Virus record (IMG/VR): IMGVR_UViG_3300036820_000009
Location: 1-64,000 of that record
Direction: 5' to 3' (one strand)
DNA from: a virus
DNA: 64,000 nt
Shown piece after piece: positions 15,158 to 21,675 of the stretch. Position numbers and translations under genes: made by a program. The notes under the pieces were generated by a model, which made no database searches, was not told where the DNA came from, and saw only the letters and a program-made list of their open reading frames with translations. Each line of letters opens with the position of its first letter. Position 1 is the first letter of the stretch.

Positions 15158-15589
15158 ATGGCAACACCCTTCATCATCGGGCCCAACGAAAGAGCCGCAT
15201 TGGCCGACCTTCGCGACCGAGCCGCGATTCATCCCGTCGATATGCCGACGCTGATGAAGGCGATCAAAACGCCGGCCGGCAAGGCGGCGCACATGGCGCA
15301 GATGAACGAACAGACGGTCGAAATTCCGATTAATTTCCTGGTGACGTTCTCGATCGAAAACGGACATCCATCCGGCACCTGCCGGCACATGAGCATGTCG
15401 AGCGGCGCCATCGGCCGCGCGCCGACGCCGGGAGCGGCCTGGATGGTGGCGGAAGAACTAGGATTTATCGGCAGTCTCGATTATTGCCATGTCTATATCG
15501 AGGATTTGCAGCGCGGCGATGGCCGCCGGCACGCGATCAATATCGTGCAGCCGCTTTCCTTCAGCGTCGCCGCAGCACCCACTCAATAG
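15158..15589 (+). CDS. Hypothetical protein, 143 aa
   Basis: GGAGA before ATG 15158. Includes TPAGKAAHMAQMNEQTVEIP and FLVTFSIENGHPSGTCRHMS, the latter beta-rich. It overlaps the end of the convergent methyltransferase gene by 29 bases. No family recognised. Confidence 0.68.
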   Translation: MATPFIIGPNERAALADLRDRAAIHPVDMPTLMKAIKTPAGKAAHMAQMNEQTVEIPINFLVTFSIENGHPSGTCRHMSMSSGAIGRAPTPGAAWMVAEELGFIGSLDYCHVYIEDLQRGDGRRHAINIVQPLSFSVAAAPTQ

Positions 15590-16136
15590 CGCATTCGGCC
15601 GGGCCCATCGTTTGATCGGTATGCAAATGCGGCTGATAGAATTCGCGCTGATATACCAGGCGCTCGGTGGAAGCTATCGACATCGCCCAATTCGCCATGG
15701 TGATCAAATTGATCGATACCGGCGACCAACTCTTCGCTTTATTCATCGTGAAGGTATGTTTGTGCTCGTTGCTGTAGATGCTCGGCCAATGGCCCTGTTC
15801 GTACATGTCTTCGTCGGGCACGGTGATGATCAGATAGCCGCCGGATCGTACCACGCGTATCCAATTGACCAGTGCCTCATAGGGTTGCTCCATATGTTCG
15901 AGGATGTGGCTGGCATGTAAAAACTCGAACGACTGATCAGGCACGCTCGATAGGGTTTGCGCATCGCCTTGCGCCTTGTCGAAATCCTCGATCGATTCGA
16001 TCAGGGGAAAAATTCCCTGATGTTGCCGCAAGCTGTCGCCGCCGGCGCCGACATCGATGCCCTTGCCGACGAAATAGCGCAGCGTGAACGCGGGATCGTA
16101 TATTCGGCGCTTGGCGGCTTTCGATTGTTCGTTCAT
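15561..16136 (-). CDS. Class I SAM-dependent methyltransferase
   Basis: A 191-residue protein with the SAM-binding [10 protein letters not shown] loop at about residue 26, an acidic residue ending strand 2 (IEDFD), and [12 protein letters not shown] followed by [14 protein letters not shown], typical of Methyltransf_11-type enzymes acting on small molecules or sugars. Neighbouring rmlD suggests a sugar substrate (inference). Translationally coupled to the HNH gene upstream (4-base overlap). Confidence 0.82.
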   Translation of the reverse strand: MNEQSKAAKRRIYDPAFTLRYFVGKGIDVGAGGDSLRQHQGIFPLIESIEDFDKAQGDAQTLSSVPDQSFEFLHASHILEHMEQPYEALVNWIRVVRSGGYLIITVPDEDMYEQGHWPSIYSNEHKHTFTMNKAKSWSPVSINLITMANWAMSIASTERLVYQREFYQPHLHTDQTMGPAECAIEWVLRRR

Positions 16137-16582
16137 GCCGGAGTTTCCTTGGGCCAGATGGTGGCGAACGTCGCGCCGGAAATCGGCGCCGCGATGGCGC
16201 TGAGGCGCCGCGGCACTTGGCTCCCCATGAACCGCGCGATGATATTGCCGGCGCGATCGTAGGCAGTCATGCTGCGATTGACGCGCTGGATCATGAAGGC
16301 GTCGTGCAGGCGGCTCAGCTCATCGCGGGCATGGAAGAAATAAAACGCATCGGTAATGCCGCGCGTCACGTTGCACAGATCGCAGGCCGCCACCAGATTT
16401 TCCCAATCGTCGCTGCCGCCCAGCGATTTGGGGATAACATGATCGATCGTCGCGCACAGCCGATCGCCGCGCATATCGATCATTTTGACGCCGCAATAGC
16501 AGCAGCGATGATTCTGCGCCTCGCTCAGCACCGCGCGCATTTGCGGCGCCGACAGAACTTGGCCACCGAAAAAATAACTCAT
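16133..16582 (-). CDS. HNH endonuclease
   Basis: A 149-residue protein with the HNH/zinc core CCYCG (about residue 27), [19 protein letters not shown] and CDLCN, all metal-binding and catalytic positions present. It sits at the edge of the tRNA cluster, like three other HNH genes here. Probably a mobile endonuclease. Confidence 0.88.
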   Translation of the reverse strand: MSYFFGGQVLSAPQMRAVLSEAQNHRCCYCGVKMIDMRGDRLCATIDHVIPKSLGGSDDWENLVAACDLCNVTRGITDAFYFFHARDELSRLHDAFMIQRVNRSMTAYDRAGNIIARFMGSQVPRRLSAIAAPISGATFATIWPKETPA

Positions 16583-16604
16583 TTAAAATTTTATCAAATC
16601 GACG

Positions 16605-16633
16605 TTGACAAATCCACGACGAGTCCCGATGAT
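16605..16633 (+). promoter_or_regulatory. Candidate promoter towards tRNA cluster
   Basis: TTGACA (16605-16610), 17 bases, GATGAT (16628-16633). Good -35, fair -10. A terminator lies between it and the tRNAs, so read-through or a second promoter would be needed. Confidence 0.35.
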
Positions 16634-16799
16634 CCGCGCGCCATGTTATGTAGATATGATCATTCGCACCAATCACCGACCCGAGCGATAAGTTCGCAAG
16701 GGCGGCTACCCGCGTGCATGTCCATGTCGATCAATCCATGGGAAGCCACACAGGGGCAGGGGTCGAAGTCTATCTGATCGACAGCGAGAGCGATCATAG

Positions 16800-16837
16800 A
16801 AAACCCCTCCCCGGCGAAAGCTAGCGAGGGGTTTTTT
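16800..16837 (+). terminator. Rho-independent bidirectional terminator
   Basis: AAACCCCTC (16801-16809) pairs with GAGGGGTTT (16826-16834), followed by a run of T and preceded by a run of A. It works on either strand: insulation between the methyltransferase/HNH side and the tRNA cluster. Confidence 0.85.
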
Positions 16838-17030
16838 GTTGGGTTCGATATTGGTTTGTTGAGAGCGAAGGGGTTGGAAGTCACGAGCATGCGAGTCCCG
16901 ATTCGGACTCCCCTCGCCTACCAACGGTTCACCGCGCAAGCGGGCCATACCACCTGACAGCGGCGGGACTTGAAATGTCCTGCGGCCATGGAAAAGCACA
17001 GAGAAAATTATTTAATCGATTTCGATCAAT

Positions 17031-17107
17031 GGGCTCGTAGCTCAAATGGGAGAGCGCCTGTTTTGCACACAGGAGGCAGCGGGTTCGATACCTCGCCGGG
17101 TCCACCA
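17031..17107 (+). tRNA. tRNA-Ala(UGC)
   Basis: Cloverleaf with encoded CCA. Anticodon loop TTTGCAC on stem CCTGT/ACAGG. The acceptor carries G3-U70, the alanine identity pair. Confidence 0.95.
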
Positions 17108-17143
17108 TTTTCATTATGATTCGGGGGCACGCACGGAACGAAT

Positions 17144-17218
17144 GCGGAAGTAGCTCAGGGGTAGAGCGTAACCTTGCCAAGGTTGAGGTCGCGGGTCCGA
17201 CTCCCGTCTTCCGCTCCA
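17144..17218 (+). tRNA. tRNA-Gly(GCC)
   Basis: Acceptor GCGGAAG/CTTCCGC, anticodon loop TTGCCAA, discriminator T, encoded CCA. Confidence 0.94.
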
Positions 17219-17222
17219 ATTC

Positions 17223-17297
17223 GGGCGCTTAGCACAATGGCAGTGCGAGCCGCTCATAACGGTTTGGTCGACGGTTCGATTCCGTCAGCGCCTACCA
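17223..17297 (+). tRNA. tRNA with anticodon CAU (Met or Ile2)
   Basis: Acceptor GGGCGCT/AGCGCCT with G1-U72, loop CTCATAA, A73, encoded CCA. Elongator Met or lysidine-type Ile cannot be told apart by eye. Confidence 0.9.
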
Positions 17298-17310
17298 ATC
17301 GATCGATTAA

Positions 17311-17387
17311 TGCGGGATGGACTGGAGCGGCGCCAGCACGGTCTCATAAGCCGTCTCACGCGGGTTCAAATCCCGCTCCCGCAACCA
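17311..17387 (+). tRNA. tRNA with anticodon CAU (Met or Ile2), second copy
   Basis: Acceptor TGCGGGA/TCCCGCA, loop CTCATAA on stem ACGGT/GCCGT, encoded CCA. Differs from the previous gene through most of its length, so it is not a recent duplicate. Confidence 0.9.
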
Positions 17388-17420
17388 ATCCGGAGGTCCG
17401 TGGTTCGAATCCACGCCGTG
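17388..17420 (+). pseudogene. tRNA remnant (T-arm only)
   Basis: CGTGG TTCGAAT CCACG is a complete T-arm with no tRNA body in front. It lies between two CAU tRNAs and marks a past deletion or recombination in the cluster. Confidence 0.6.
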
Positions 17421-17497
17421 TGCGGGGTGGAGCAGACCGGTAGCTCGCAAGGCCCATAACCTTGAGGTCGGGGGTTCAAATCCCTCCCCCGCTCCCA
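17421..17497 (+). tRNA. Initiator-like tRNA-Met(CAU)
   Basis: The body (GCGGGGTGGAGCAG, then GGTAGCTCG) closely resembles bacterial tRNA-fMet, and 1:72 is an unpaired T/T, the initiator hallmark. The anticodon loop is CCCATAA, with C at position 33. Encoded CCA. Confidence 0.85.
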
Positions 17498-17501
17498 ATT
17501 T

Positions 17502-17578
17502 GCCCAAGTAGCCTACGCGGTTCACGGCGTTGGTCTGAAAAACCAAAGATGTTCGTTCGACTCGAACCTTGGGCACCA
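17502..17578 (+). tRNA. tRNA-Phe(GAA)
   Basis: Acceptor GCCCAAG/CTTGGGC, anticodon arm TTGGT CTGAAAA ACCAA, A73, encoded CCA. Confidence 0.95.
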
Positions 17579-17584
17579 GAATTC

Positions 17585-17658
17585 GCGGCATTGAGCGTAT
17601 TGGCGACGCTCCAGCCTTCCAAGCTGGCGAGCCGGTTCGATTCCGGTATGCCGCTCCA
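17585..17658 (+). tRNA. tRNA-Gly(UCC)
   Basis: Acceptor GCGGCAT/ATGCCGC, anticodon arm CCAGC CTTCCAA GCTGG, encoded CCA. Confidence 0.95.
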
Positions 17659-17673
17659 AATCACACCGGATTT

Positions 17674-17749
17674 TTCGGCGTAGCTCAGCAGGTAGAGCAC
17701 CTGACTGTTAATCAGGGTGTCGCAGGTTCGAGCCCTGCCGCCGGAGCCA
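17674..17749 (+). tRNA. tRNA-Asn(GUU)
   Basis: Acceptor TTCGGCG/CGCCGGA, anticodon arm CCTGA CTGTTAA TCAGG, G73, encoded CCA. Confidence 0.94.
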
Positions 17750-17759
17750 ATTCCATTTT

Positions 17760-17833
17760 ACCGGGCTAGCACAGTGGAAGTGCCGCGGACTCCAAACCCG
17801 CTAACAGGGGTTCGATTCCTCTGCCCGGTGCCA
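17760..17833 (+). tRNA. tRNA-Trp(CCA)
   Basis: Acceptor ACCGGGC/GCCCGGT, loop CTCCAAA, G73 as usual for Trp. One A/C mismatch closes the anticodon loop (31:39). Encoded CCA. Confidence 0.92.
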
Positions 17834-17838
17834 GCTTC

Positions 17839-17911
17839 GCGCCGTAAGCCAAATGGAGAGGCATCGGTCTGCAAAACCGAATAACAGGTTCGATACCTGG
17901 ACGGTGCTCCA
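17839..17911 (+). tRNA. tRNA-Cys(GCA)
   Basis: Acceptor GCGCCGT/ACGGTGC, anticodon arm TCGGT CTGCAAA ACCGA, U73 (cysteine determinant), encoded CCA. Confidence 0.95.
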
Positions 17912-17919
17912 ATTACCGT

Positions 17920-17996
17920 GGCGATCGTGGCGAAGTGGCTAACGCGGCCGACTGTGAATCGGCTATTCGGGAGTTCGATCCTCTCCGATCGCCCCA
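17920..17996 (+). tRNA. tRNA-His(GUG)
   Basis: Acceptor GCGATCG/CGATCGC with an extra G at -1 facing C73, the histidine identity pair. Loop CTGTGAA, encoded CCA. Confidence 0.95.
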
Positions 17997-17998
17997 AT

Positions 17999-18074
17999 GC
18001 CCGGCTAGCTCAGCGGTAGAGCAGCGCTTTTGTAAAGCGAAGGTCGCGGGTTCGATTCCTCGCGCTGGGCTCCA
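17999..18074 (+). tRNA. tRNA-Thr(UGU)
   Basis: Acceptor GCCCGGC/GCTGGGC, loop TTTGTAA, encoded CCA. The outer anticodon-stem pair (27:43) is a G/A mismatch. Confidence 0.92.
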
Positions 18075-18084
18075 ATTCGATCGA

Positions 18085-18159
18085 TGCGGCTTACCTCAAT
18101 GGTAGAGGAACCGGCTCTGACCCGGTCTATCGTGGGTTCGATTCCCCGAGCCGCTGCCA
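18085..18159 (+). tRNA. tRNA-Gln(CUG)
   Basis: Loop CTCTGAC on CCGG/CCGG. T1 with an unpaired 1:72 and G73, both typical of glutamine tRNAs. Encoded CCA. Confidence 0.92.
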
Positions 18160-18166
18160 GTTTCAT

Positions 18167-18244
18167 AGCGGTGTAGCTCAGTCCGGAAGAGCAGCGCGTT
18201 TTGAGCGCGCGGGTCGCAGGTTCAAATCCGTGCCACCGCTGCCA
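18167..18244 (+). tRNA. tRNA-Gln(UUG)
   Basis: Acceptor AGCGGTG/CACCGCT, anticodon arm GCGCG TTTTGAG CGCGC, G73, encoded CCA. Confidence 0.93.
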
Positions 18245-18250
18245 ATTCAT

Positions 18251-18325
18251 CGCGCGTTCGACTTCAGGGAGGTCACCGGTCCCTCAAACCGGTCAGGCAG
18301 GGTTCGATTCCCGCACGCGCGGCCA
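18251..18325 (+). tRNA. tRNA-Glu(CUC), C33 variant
   Basis: Acceptor CGCGCGT/ACGCGCG, anticodon arm CCGGT CCCTCAA ACCGG. Position 33 is C, not U. The T stem is imperfect (two mismatches at the base). G73, encoded CCA. Confidence 0.85.
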
Positions 18326-18330
18326 ATTTA

Positions 18331-18415
18331 GCGGACATGGCGAAATCGGTAGACGCGATGGACTTAAAATCCGTTGTCGAAAGGCGTGGGAGTTCGATTC
18401 TCCCTGTCCGCACCA
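18331..18415 (+). tRNA. tRNA-Leu(UAA)
   Basis: Class II with long variable arm. Acceptor GCGGACA/TGTCCGC, loop CTTAAAA, A73, encoded CCA. Confidence 0.95.
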
Positions 18416-18419
18416 AATT

Positions 18420-18504
18420 GCGTAGGTGGCGAAACTGGTAGACGCGCACGACTCAGAATCGTGTGGCTTCGGTCATGAGAGTTCGAATCTCTCCCTGCGC
18501 ACCA
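18420..18504 (+). tRNA. tRNA-Leu(CAG)
   Basis: Class II. Acceptor GCGTAGG/CCTGCGC, anticodon arm CACGA CTCAGAA TCGTG, A73, encoded CCA. Confidence 0.95.
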
Positions 18505-18511
18505 AACCTTT

Positions 18512-18596
18512 GTCCGCGTGGCGAAACTGGTAGACGCACTGGCTTGAGAGGCCAGCGCCGCAAGGCATGGAAGTTCGAGTCTTCTCGCGGACACCA
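18512..18596 (+). tRNA. tRNA-Leu(GAG)
   Basis: Class II. Acceptor GTCCGCG/CGCGGAC, anticodon arm CTGGC TTGAGAG GCCAG, A73, encoded CCA. Confidence 0.95.
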
Positions 18597-18603
18597 ACCT
18601 CTT

Positions 18604-18695
18604 GGGCGGTTGGCAGAGTGGTCGATTGCACCGCGTTGGAAACGCGGCATGCCCGTTCAAGGGTATCGCTCGTTCAAATCGAGCACCGCCCGCCA
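18604..18695 (+). tRNA. tRNA-Ser(GGA)
   Basis: Class II, 92 bases. Acceptor GGGCGGT/ACCGCCC, anticodon arm CCGCG TTGGAAA CGCGG, G73, encoded CCA. Confidence 0.95.
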
Positions 18696-18714
18696 TTTAT
18701 GATATTATTCGAGG

Positions 18715-19245
18715 ATGACGAGCGGGCGAAGAGAGATTCGTCGCTTCATGGGGCAATTGTTTGCCGCGGCGATCTATTACGACGGCATCGGCGAATCGAA
18801 CCGCGCCGAGGATTGCCGCCAGCATGCGCGCACGGTGCTGATCAAATCGTCGGAATATCGCACGCCATGGGGCAGCATGACGCGCGCGGAGCTGCGCACG
18901 CTGCTGTCCGAAGAACAAAATCATCATTGCTGCTACTGCGGTTGCGAAATGACCGAGCCGCCGACCGATACCAGCTTGTCGCGACCGACCGATATCTCGA
19001 TCGAGCACATCATTCCGATATCGCATCAAGGTCCGCACGATTGGGAAAACACGGCCGCCTGTTGCTTCGCCTGCAATAATTCGCGGCCGTCAAATGTGCC
19101 GGCGCTGATCTATTGGGAATACCGATTGGAGATCCAGCGCGTGCGCCGCAAGCGCCGGCTGCGCGCGTCGCGCGCCAAGTATTACGAGCGGCCACGGCCG
19201 CCGCGCGCGACGATCGAGCTCGCCGGCATGCAGTTTCAGTTGTGA
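18715..19245 (+). CDS. HNH endonuclease inside tRNA cluster
   Basis: A 176-residue protein with the HNH/zinc core CCYCGCEM (about 73), ISIEHIIPISHQGPHDWENT and CFACNN, and a very basic C-terminal segment (RVRRKRRLRASRAKYYERP). It fills the gap between tRNA-Ser(GGA) and tRNA-Ser(CGA). Its TGA stop is the base before the next tRNA begins, suggesting insertion at a tRNA boundary. The start could also be ATG 18748, which has a better-spaced GAGAG. Confidence 0.85.
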   Translation: MTSGRREIRRFMGQLFAAAIYYDGIGESNRAEDCRQHARTVLIKSSEYRTPWGSMTRAELRTLLSEEQNHHCCYCGCEMTEPPTDTSLSRPTDISIEHIIPISHQGPHDWENTAACCFACNNSRPSNVPALIYWEYRLEIQRVRRKRRLRASRAKYYERPRPPRATIELAGMQFQL

Positions 19246-19333
19246 GGATGGGTGGCAGAGTGGACGATTGCGCCGGCCCCGAAAACCGGAGTGCTTCGCG
19301 GCACCGTGGGTTCAAATCCCACCCCATCCGCCA
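19246..19333 (+). tRNA. tRNA-Ser(CGA), C33 variant
   Basis: Class II. Acceptor GGATGGG/CCCATCC, loop CCCGAAA with C at 33 and a C/A mismatch at 31:39. G73, encoded CCA. Confidence 0.87.
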
Positions 19334-19337
19334 AATT

Positions 19338-19426
19338 GGGTGCGTGGCAGAGCGGCTTATCGCAGCGGTCCTGAAAACCGCCGTGCCCCAAGGGCATCGG
19401 GAGTTCGAATCTCCCCGCACCCGCCA
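19338..19426 (+). tRNA. tRNA-Ser(UGA), C33 variant
   Basis: Class II. Acceptor GGGTGCG/CGCACCC, anticodon arm GCGGT CCTGAAA ACCGC with C33. G73, encoded CCA. Confidence 0.9.
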
Positions 19427-19467
19427 ATTCGAAGAGATAGTCAGGCCGGAGATACCGGGCCTGGCGA

Positions 19468-19541
19468 GGGACAGGAAGGCGGCGACCGGCCGCGCTCTCC
19501 AAAGGCAAATCCGAGAGCCTTCCTGTCCCGGCGCTTTTTTT
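19468..19541 (+). terminator. Large hairpin plus T run inside tRNA cluster
   Basis: GGGACAGGAAGGC (19468-19480) pairs with GCCTTCCTGTCCC (19517-19529), 13 bp, with further internal pairing (GCTCTC 19494-19499 with GAGAGC 19513-19518) and seven T from 19535. It may be a terminator, or the 3' end of a small RNA beginning near 19430. The 19427-19541 gap has no gene. Confidence 0.55.
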
Positions 19542-19633
19542 GGTGCCGTGGCAGAGTGGTCGATCGCGGTGGTTTGCTAAACCATTGATCGGCGAAATCC
19601 GATCCGGAGGTTCGAATCCTCCCGGCACCGCCA
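19542..19633 (+). tRNA. tRNA-Ser(GCU)
   Basis: Class II, 92 bases. Acceptor GGTGCCG/CGGCACC, loop TTGCTAA, G73, encoded CCA. Confidence 0.93.
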
Positions 19634-19634
19634 A

Positions 19635-19664
19635 TTTGTACATGTTTGTACATGTTTGTACATT
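19635..19664 (+). repeat. Three tandem TTTGTACATG units
   Basis: Perfect or near-perfect 10-base repeats at 19635, 19645 and 19655 (the last ends CATT), each with the palindrome TGTACA, between tRNA-Ser(GCU) and tRNA-Thr(GGU). Confidence 0.85.
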
Positions 19665-19676
19665 GAGGGACTTTCC

Positions 19677-19751
19677 GCCCGGTTGGCGCAGTGGTAGCGC
19701 AGCGCCTTGGTAAGGCACAGGTCATCGGTCCGATTCCGATACCGGGCTCCA
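19677..19751 (+). tRNA. tRNA-Thr(GGU)
   Basis: Acceptor GCCCGGT/ACCGGGC, loop TTGGTAA. One C/A mismatch in the anticodon stem. Encoded CCA. Confidence 0.92.
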
Positions 19752-19758
19752 TATTTTT

Positions 19759-19842
19759 GCATCCGTGGGTGAGCGGCAAAACCGGCAGACTGTAAATCTG
19801 TTGCCTATGGCTACGAAGGTTCGAGTCCTTCCGGATGCACCA
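19759..19842 (+). tRNA. tRNA-Tyr(GUA)
   Basis: Class II. Acceptor GCATCCG/CGGATGC, loop CTGTAAA on CAGA/TCTG, A73, encoded CCA. Confidence 0.94.
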
Positions 19843-19880
19843 CTCCGCACCATCATGCACGATGACGCATCATCATCCGT

Positions 19881-19955
19881 GTGCTCGTAGCTCAATGGCA
19901 GAGCAATCGCTCGATAAGCGATCGACGTAAGGTTCGATTCCTTCCGGGCATACCA
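19881..19955 (+). tRNA. tRNA-Ile(GAU), C33 variant
   Basis: Acceptor GTGCTCG/CGGGCAT, anticodon arm ATCGC TCGATAA GCGAT; position 33 is C. A73, encoded CCA. Confidence 0.87.
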
Positions 19956-19960
19956 ATGAT

Positions 19961-20040
19961 GCGCGCGCGTAGCTCAGCCAGGCCAGAGCCGCCGGCCCTT
20001 AACCGGTAGGTCGGGGGTTCGAATCCCTCCGCGCGCACCA
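19961..20040 (+). tRNA. tRNA-Lys(CUU), C33 variant
   Basis: Acceptor GCGCGCG/CGCGCGC, anticodon arm GCCGG CCCTTAA CCGGT with C33, A73, encoded CCA. Confidence 0.87.
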
Positions 20041-20050
20041 ATTTGTGTTT

Positions 20051-20124
20051 GCTCCCATCTGTCAGCGGTAGGCAACCGGCTTGTCACGCCGGCAACAGCG
20101 GTTCGATTCCGCTTGGGAGCGCCA
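20051..20124 (+). tRNA. tRNA-Asp(GUC)
   Basis: Acceptor GCTCCCA/TGGGAGC, anticodon arm CCGGC TTGTCAC GCCGG, G73, encoded CCA; directly abuts the next tRNA. Confidence 0.94.
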
Positions 20125-20201
20125 CGGGGTGTAGCTCAGTCTGGCAGAGCGCCTGCTTTGGGAGCAGGATGCCGGGGGTTCAAATCCTCTCGCCCCGACC
20201 A
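20125..20201 (+). tRNA. tRNA-Pro(UGG)
   Basis: C1-G72 (proline feature), acceptor CGGGGTG/CGCCCCG, anticodon arm CCTGC TTTGGGA GCAGG, A73, encoded CCA. Confidence 0.95.
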
Positions 20202-20204
20202 ATT

Positions 20205-20280
20205 GCCCGCGCAGCACGATCGGACGTGCATCCGAATCCTAGTCGGAAGGCTGCCAGTTCGAGCCTGGCCGTGGGCGCCA
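20205..20280 (+). tRNA. tRNA-Arg(CCU)
   Basis: Acceptor GCCCGCG/CGTGGGC, anticodon arm TCCGA ATCCTAG TCGGA, G73, encoded CCA. Confidence 0.93.
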
Positions 20281-20351
20281 TATTTTCCGGAATATATGCC
20301 ACAATTTTCCGGCATTAGGTAGCAAGCCTAGCGGCGTCTTGCCACGAAAAA

Positions 20352-20375
20352 GCCGGGGTTCGTGGCCCCGGCCTT
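20352..20375 (+). terminator. Hairpin terminator in the 20281-20468 gap
   Basis: GCCGGGG (20352-20358) pairs with CCCCGGC (20366-20372), flanked by A on the left and CTTTG on the right. The rest of this 188-base gap shows no gene. Confidence 0.55.
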
Positions 20376-20468
20376 TGTGGTAACCCGCAATGCTTGAACC
20401 ACCCTGCGGAGACTCAACGTACGCCTCAAAATAGTGATTATGGGGAAGAGGGTCAAGGCGGCAATTTT

Positions 20469-20546
20469 CGGGGTATAGCTCAGCCTGGCAAGAGTGTTCG
20501 CTTCGGAAGCGAGAGATCGCTGGTTCAAATCCAGCTACCCCGACCA
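20469..20546 (+). tRNA. tRNA-Pro(CGG)
   Basis: C1-G72, acceptor CGGGGTA/TACCCCG, anticodon loop TTCGGAA on TTCGC/GCGAG, A73, encoded CCA. Confidence 0.94.
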
Positions 20547-20585
20547 CTATCGCAATTTTGTTATATGATTTGCGTTATATGATTT

Positions 20586-20660
20586 GCTCCGTTAGCTCAG
20601 CGGCAGAGCGCCTGGCCTACACCCAGGATGTCGGCGGTTCAATTCCGTCACGGAGTACCA
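20586..20660 (+). tRNA. tRNA-Val(UAC), C33 variant
   Basis: Acceptor GCTCCGT/ACGGAGT, anticodon arm CCTGG CCTACAC CCAGG with C33, A73, encoded CCA. The 3' acceptor strand contains GGAG, correctly spaced as the ribosome binding site of the next gene. Confidence 0.88.
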
Positions 20661-20662
20661 GC

Positions 20663-21196
20663 ATGTTGCCATCGATCGTGCCGCTCGCGTGTCTCGATGC
20701 CATGAGCGAGCTGGCGGCCGCGGCGCCGGCGGGCTGCTTTGTCGAGATCGGCGTTTACAAAGGCGGCTCGGCGCTGCGGCTCTACGAGATCGCGCTGCGC
20801 CAGGATCGCACGCTGCATCTCTTCGATACGTTCGCCGGCATGCCGATCGCAACATCGGCCGACCGCCATCAAATCGGCGATTTCGGCGACGTCGACCTGG
20901 ACACGATTCGCGCGGCGCTGCCAGCGGCGATTTTTCATGTCGGCGTCTATCCCGCCACGCATCCGCCCGACCTGCGCGATGTCGCGTTCATTCATTGCGA
21001 CTGCGATCAGTATGACAGCTATCAGGCGGTGATCCGCACGATGTACCCGCTGCTGGTGCCGCATGGCGTGCTGCTATTCGATGATTATTTCGATCTGCCG
21101 GGCGCGCGCCGCGCGATCGAGGAACATTTTCCGGCCAGCCGATTGATACCGACCGCCGGCGGCCGCTGCTACGTCAAAATGCCACGTTCTTACTAG
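20663..21196 (+). CDS. TylF/MycF-like SAM methyltransferase nested between tRNAs
   Basis: A 177-residue protein with CFVEIGVYKGGSALRL (SAM loop, about 25-40), LHLFDTFAGMP, DVAFIHCDCDQYDSYQAVI and a HGVLLFDDYFD segment. This order matches macrocin-O-methyltransferase-type sugar methyltransferases (TylF, Methyltransf_24). Its only ribosome binding site is GGAG at 20652-20655, inside the acceptor stem of tRNA-Val, and its stop codon (21194-21196) lies inside tRNA-Glu(UUC), a 16-base overlap. Translation and tRNA maturation should therefore compete for one transcript. Confidence 0.85.
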   Translation: MLPSIVPLACLDAMSELAAAAPAGCFVEIGVYKGGSALRLYEIALRQDRTLHLFDTFAGMPIATSADRHQIGDFGDVDLDTIRAALPAAIFHVGVYPATHPPDLRDVAFIHCDCDQYDSYQAVIRTMYPLLVPHGVLLFDDYFDLPGARRAIEEHFPASRLIPTAGGRCYVKMPRSY

Positions 21197-21256
21197 CGGC
21201 CAGGTGGCTGGACCTTCACTCCAGAGACAGGGGTTCGAGTCCCCTACGTGGCACCA
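21181..21256 (+). tRNA. tRNA-Glu(UUC), C33 variant
   Basis: Acceptor GCCACGT/ACGTGGC, anticodon arm CTGGA CCTTCAC TCCAG with C33. The first 16 bases are also the end of the methyltransferase gene. Encoded CCA. Confidence 0.88.
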
Positions 21257-21265
21257 GTTTTCCCT

Positions 21266-21342
21266 GCGCCCTTAGCTCAACTGGATAGAGCGCCTGACTA
21301 CGGATCAGGAGGTTAGGGATTCGAGTTCTCTAGGGCGCGCCA
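21266..21342 (+). tRNA. tRNA-Arg(ACG)
   Basis: Acceptor GCGCCCT/AGGGCGC, anticodon arm CCTGA CTACGGA TCAGG. A34 needs editing to inosine by host TadA. G73, encoded CCA. Confidence 0.94.
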
Positions 21343-21346
21343 ATTC

Positions 21347-21424
21347 GCTTCCGTAGCTCAGTCGGATTAGAGCAGCGGCCTTCTAAGCCGCGGGTCGCCG
21401 GTTCGATTCCGGCCGGGAGCACCA
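21347..21424 (+). tRNA. tRNA-Arg(UCU)
   Basis: Acceptor GCTTCCG/CGGGAGC, anticodon arm GCGGC CTTCTAA GCCGC, A73, encoded CCA. Confidence 0.94.
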
Positions 21425-21425
21425 T

Positions 21426-21502
21426 GCATCCGCAGCTCGACTGGACCGAGCGTCCGCCTCCGAAGCGGAAGATTGCGAGTTCGACTCTCGCCGGGTGCGC
21501 CA
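21426..21502 (+). tRNA. tRNA-Arg(CCG)
   Basis: Acceptor GCATCCG/CGGGTGC, anticodon arm TCCGC CTCCGAA GCGGA, G73, encoded CCA. Confidence 0.94.
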
Positions 21503-21509
21503 ATTCGTT

Positions 21510-21594
21510 GCGCGGCTGGCGAAACTGGTAGACGCGCCGGTCTCAAAAACCGGTACCGAAAGGCATGCGGGTTCGATTCCCGCGCTGCGCACCA
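21510..21594 (+). tRNA. tRNA-Leu(CAA)
   Basis: Class II. Acceptor GCGCGGC/GCTGCGC, anticodon arm CCGGT CTCAAAA ACCGG, A73, encoded CCA. Confidence 0.95.
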
Positions 21595-21595
21595 A

Positions 21596-21671
21596 GGGTC
21601 CGTAACTCAGTCGGTAGAGTTCCCGGCTTTTAACCGGGATGTCGCGGGTTCGATCCCCGCCGGGCCTACCA
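21596..21671 (+). tRNA. tRNA-Lys(UUU)
   Basis: Acceptor GGGTCCG/CGGGCCT, anticodon arm CCCGG CTTTTAA CCGGG, A73, encoded CCA. Confidence 0.94.
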
Positions 21672-21675
21672 AATC

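Larger units (their letters stand above)
16583..17030. other. Intergenic region before tRNA cluster
   Basis: 448 bases without a credible gene. It holds a promoter-like pair (16605-16633), a bidirectional terminator (16800-16837) and a 6-bp hairpin (GAGTCC 16893-16898 with GGACTC 16905-16910). The first tRNA begins at 17031. Confidence 0.7.

Noticed and set aside
16660-16890. 76-codon minus-strand frame before the tRNAs
   Set aside because: It runs through a strong terminator and lacks a binding site.
16880-16920. Possible tRNA 3' half (hairpin then CGCCTACCA)
   Set aside because: No matching 5' acceptor or D arm, and the hairpin loop lacks the T-loop consensus.
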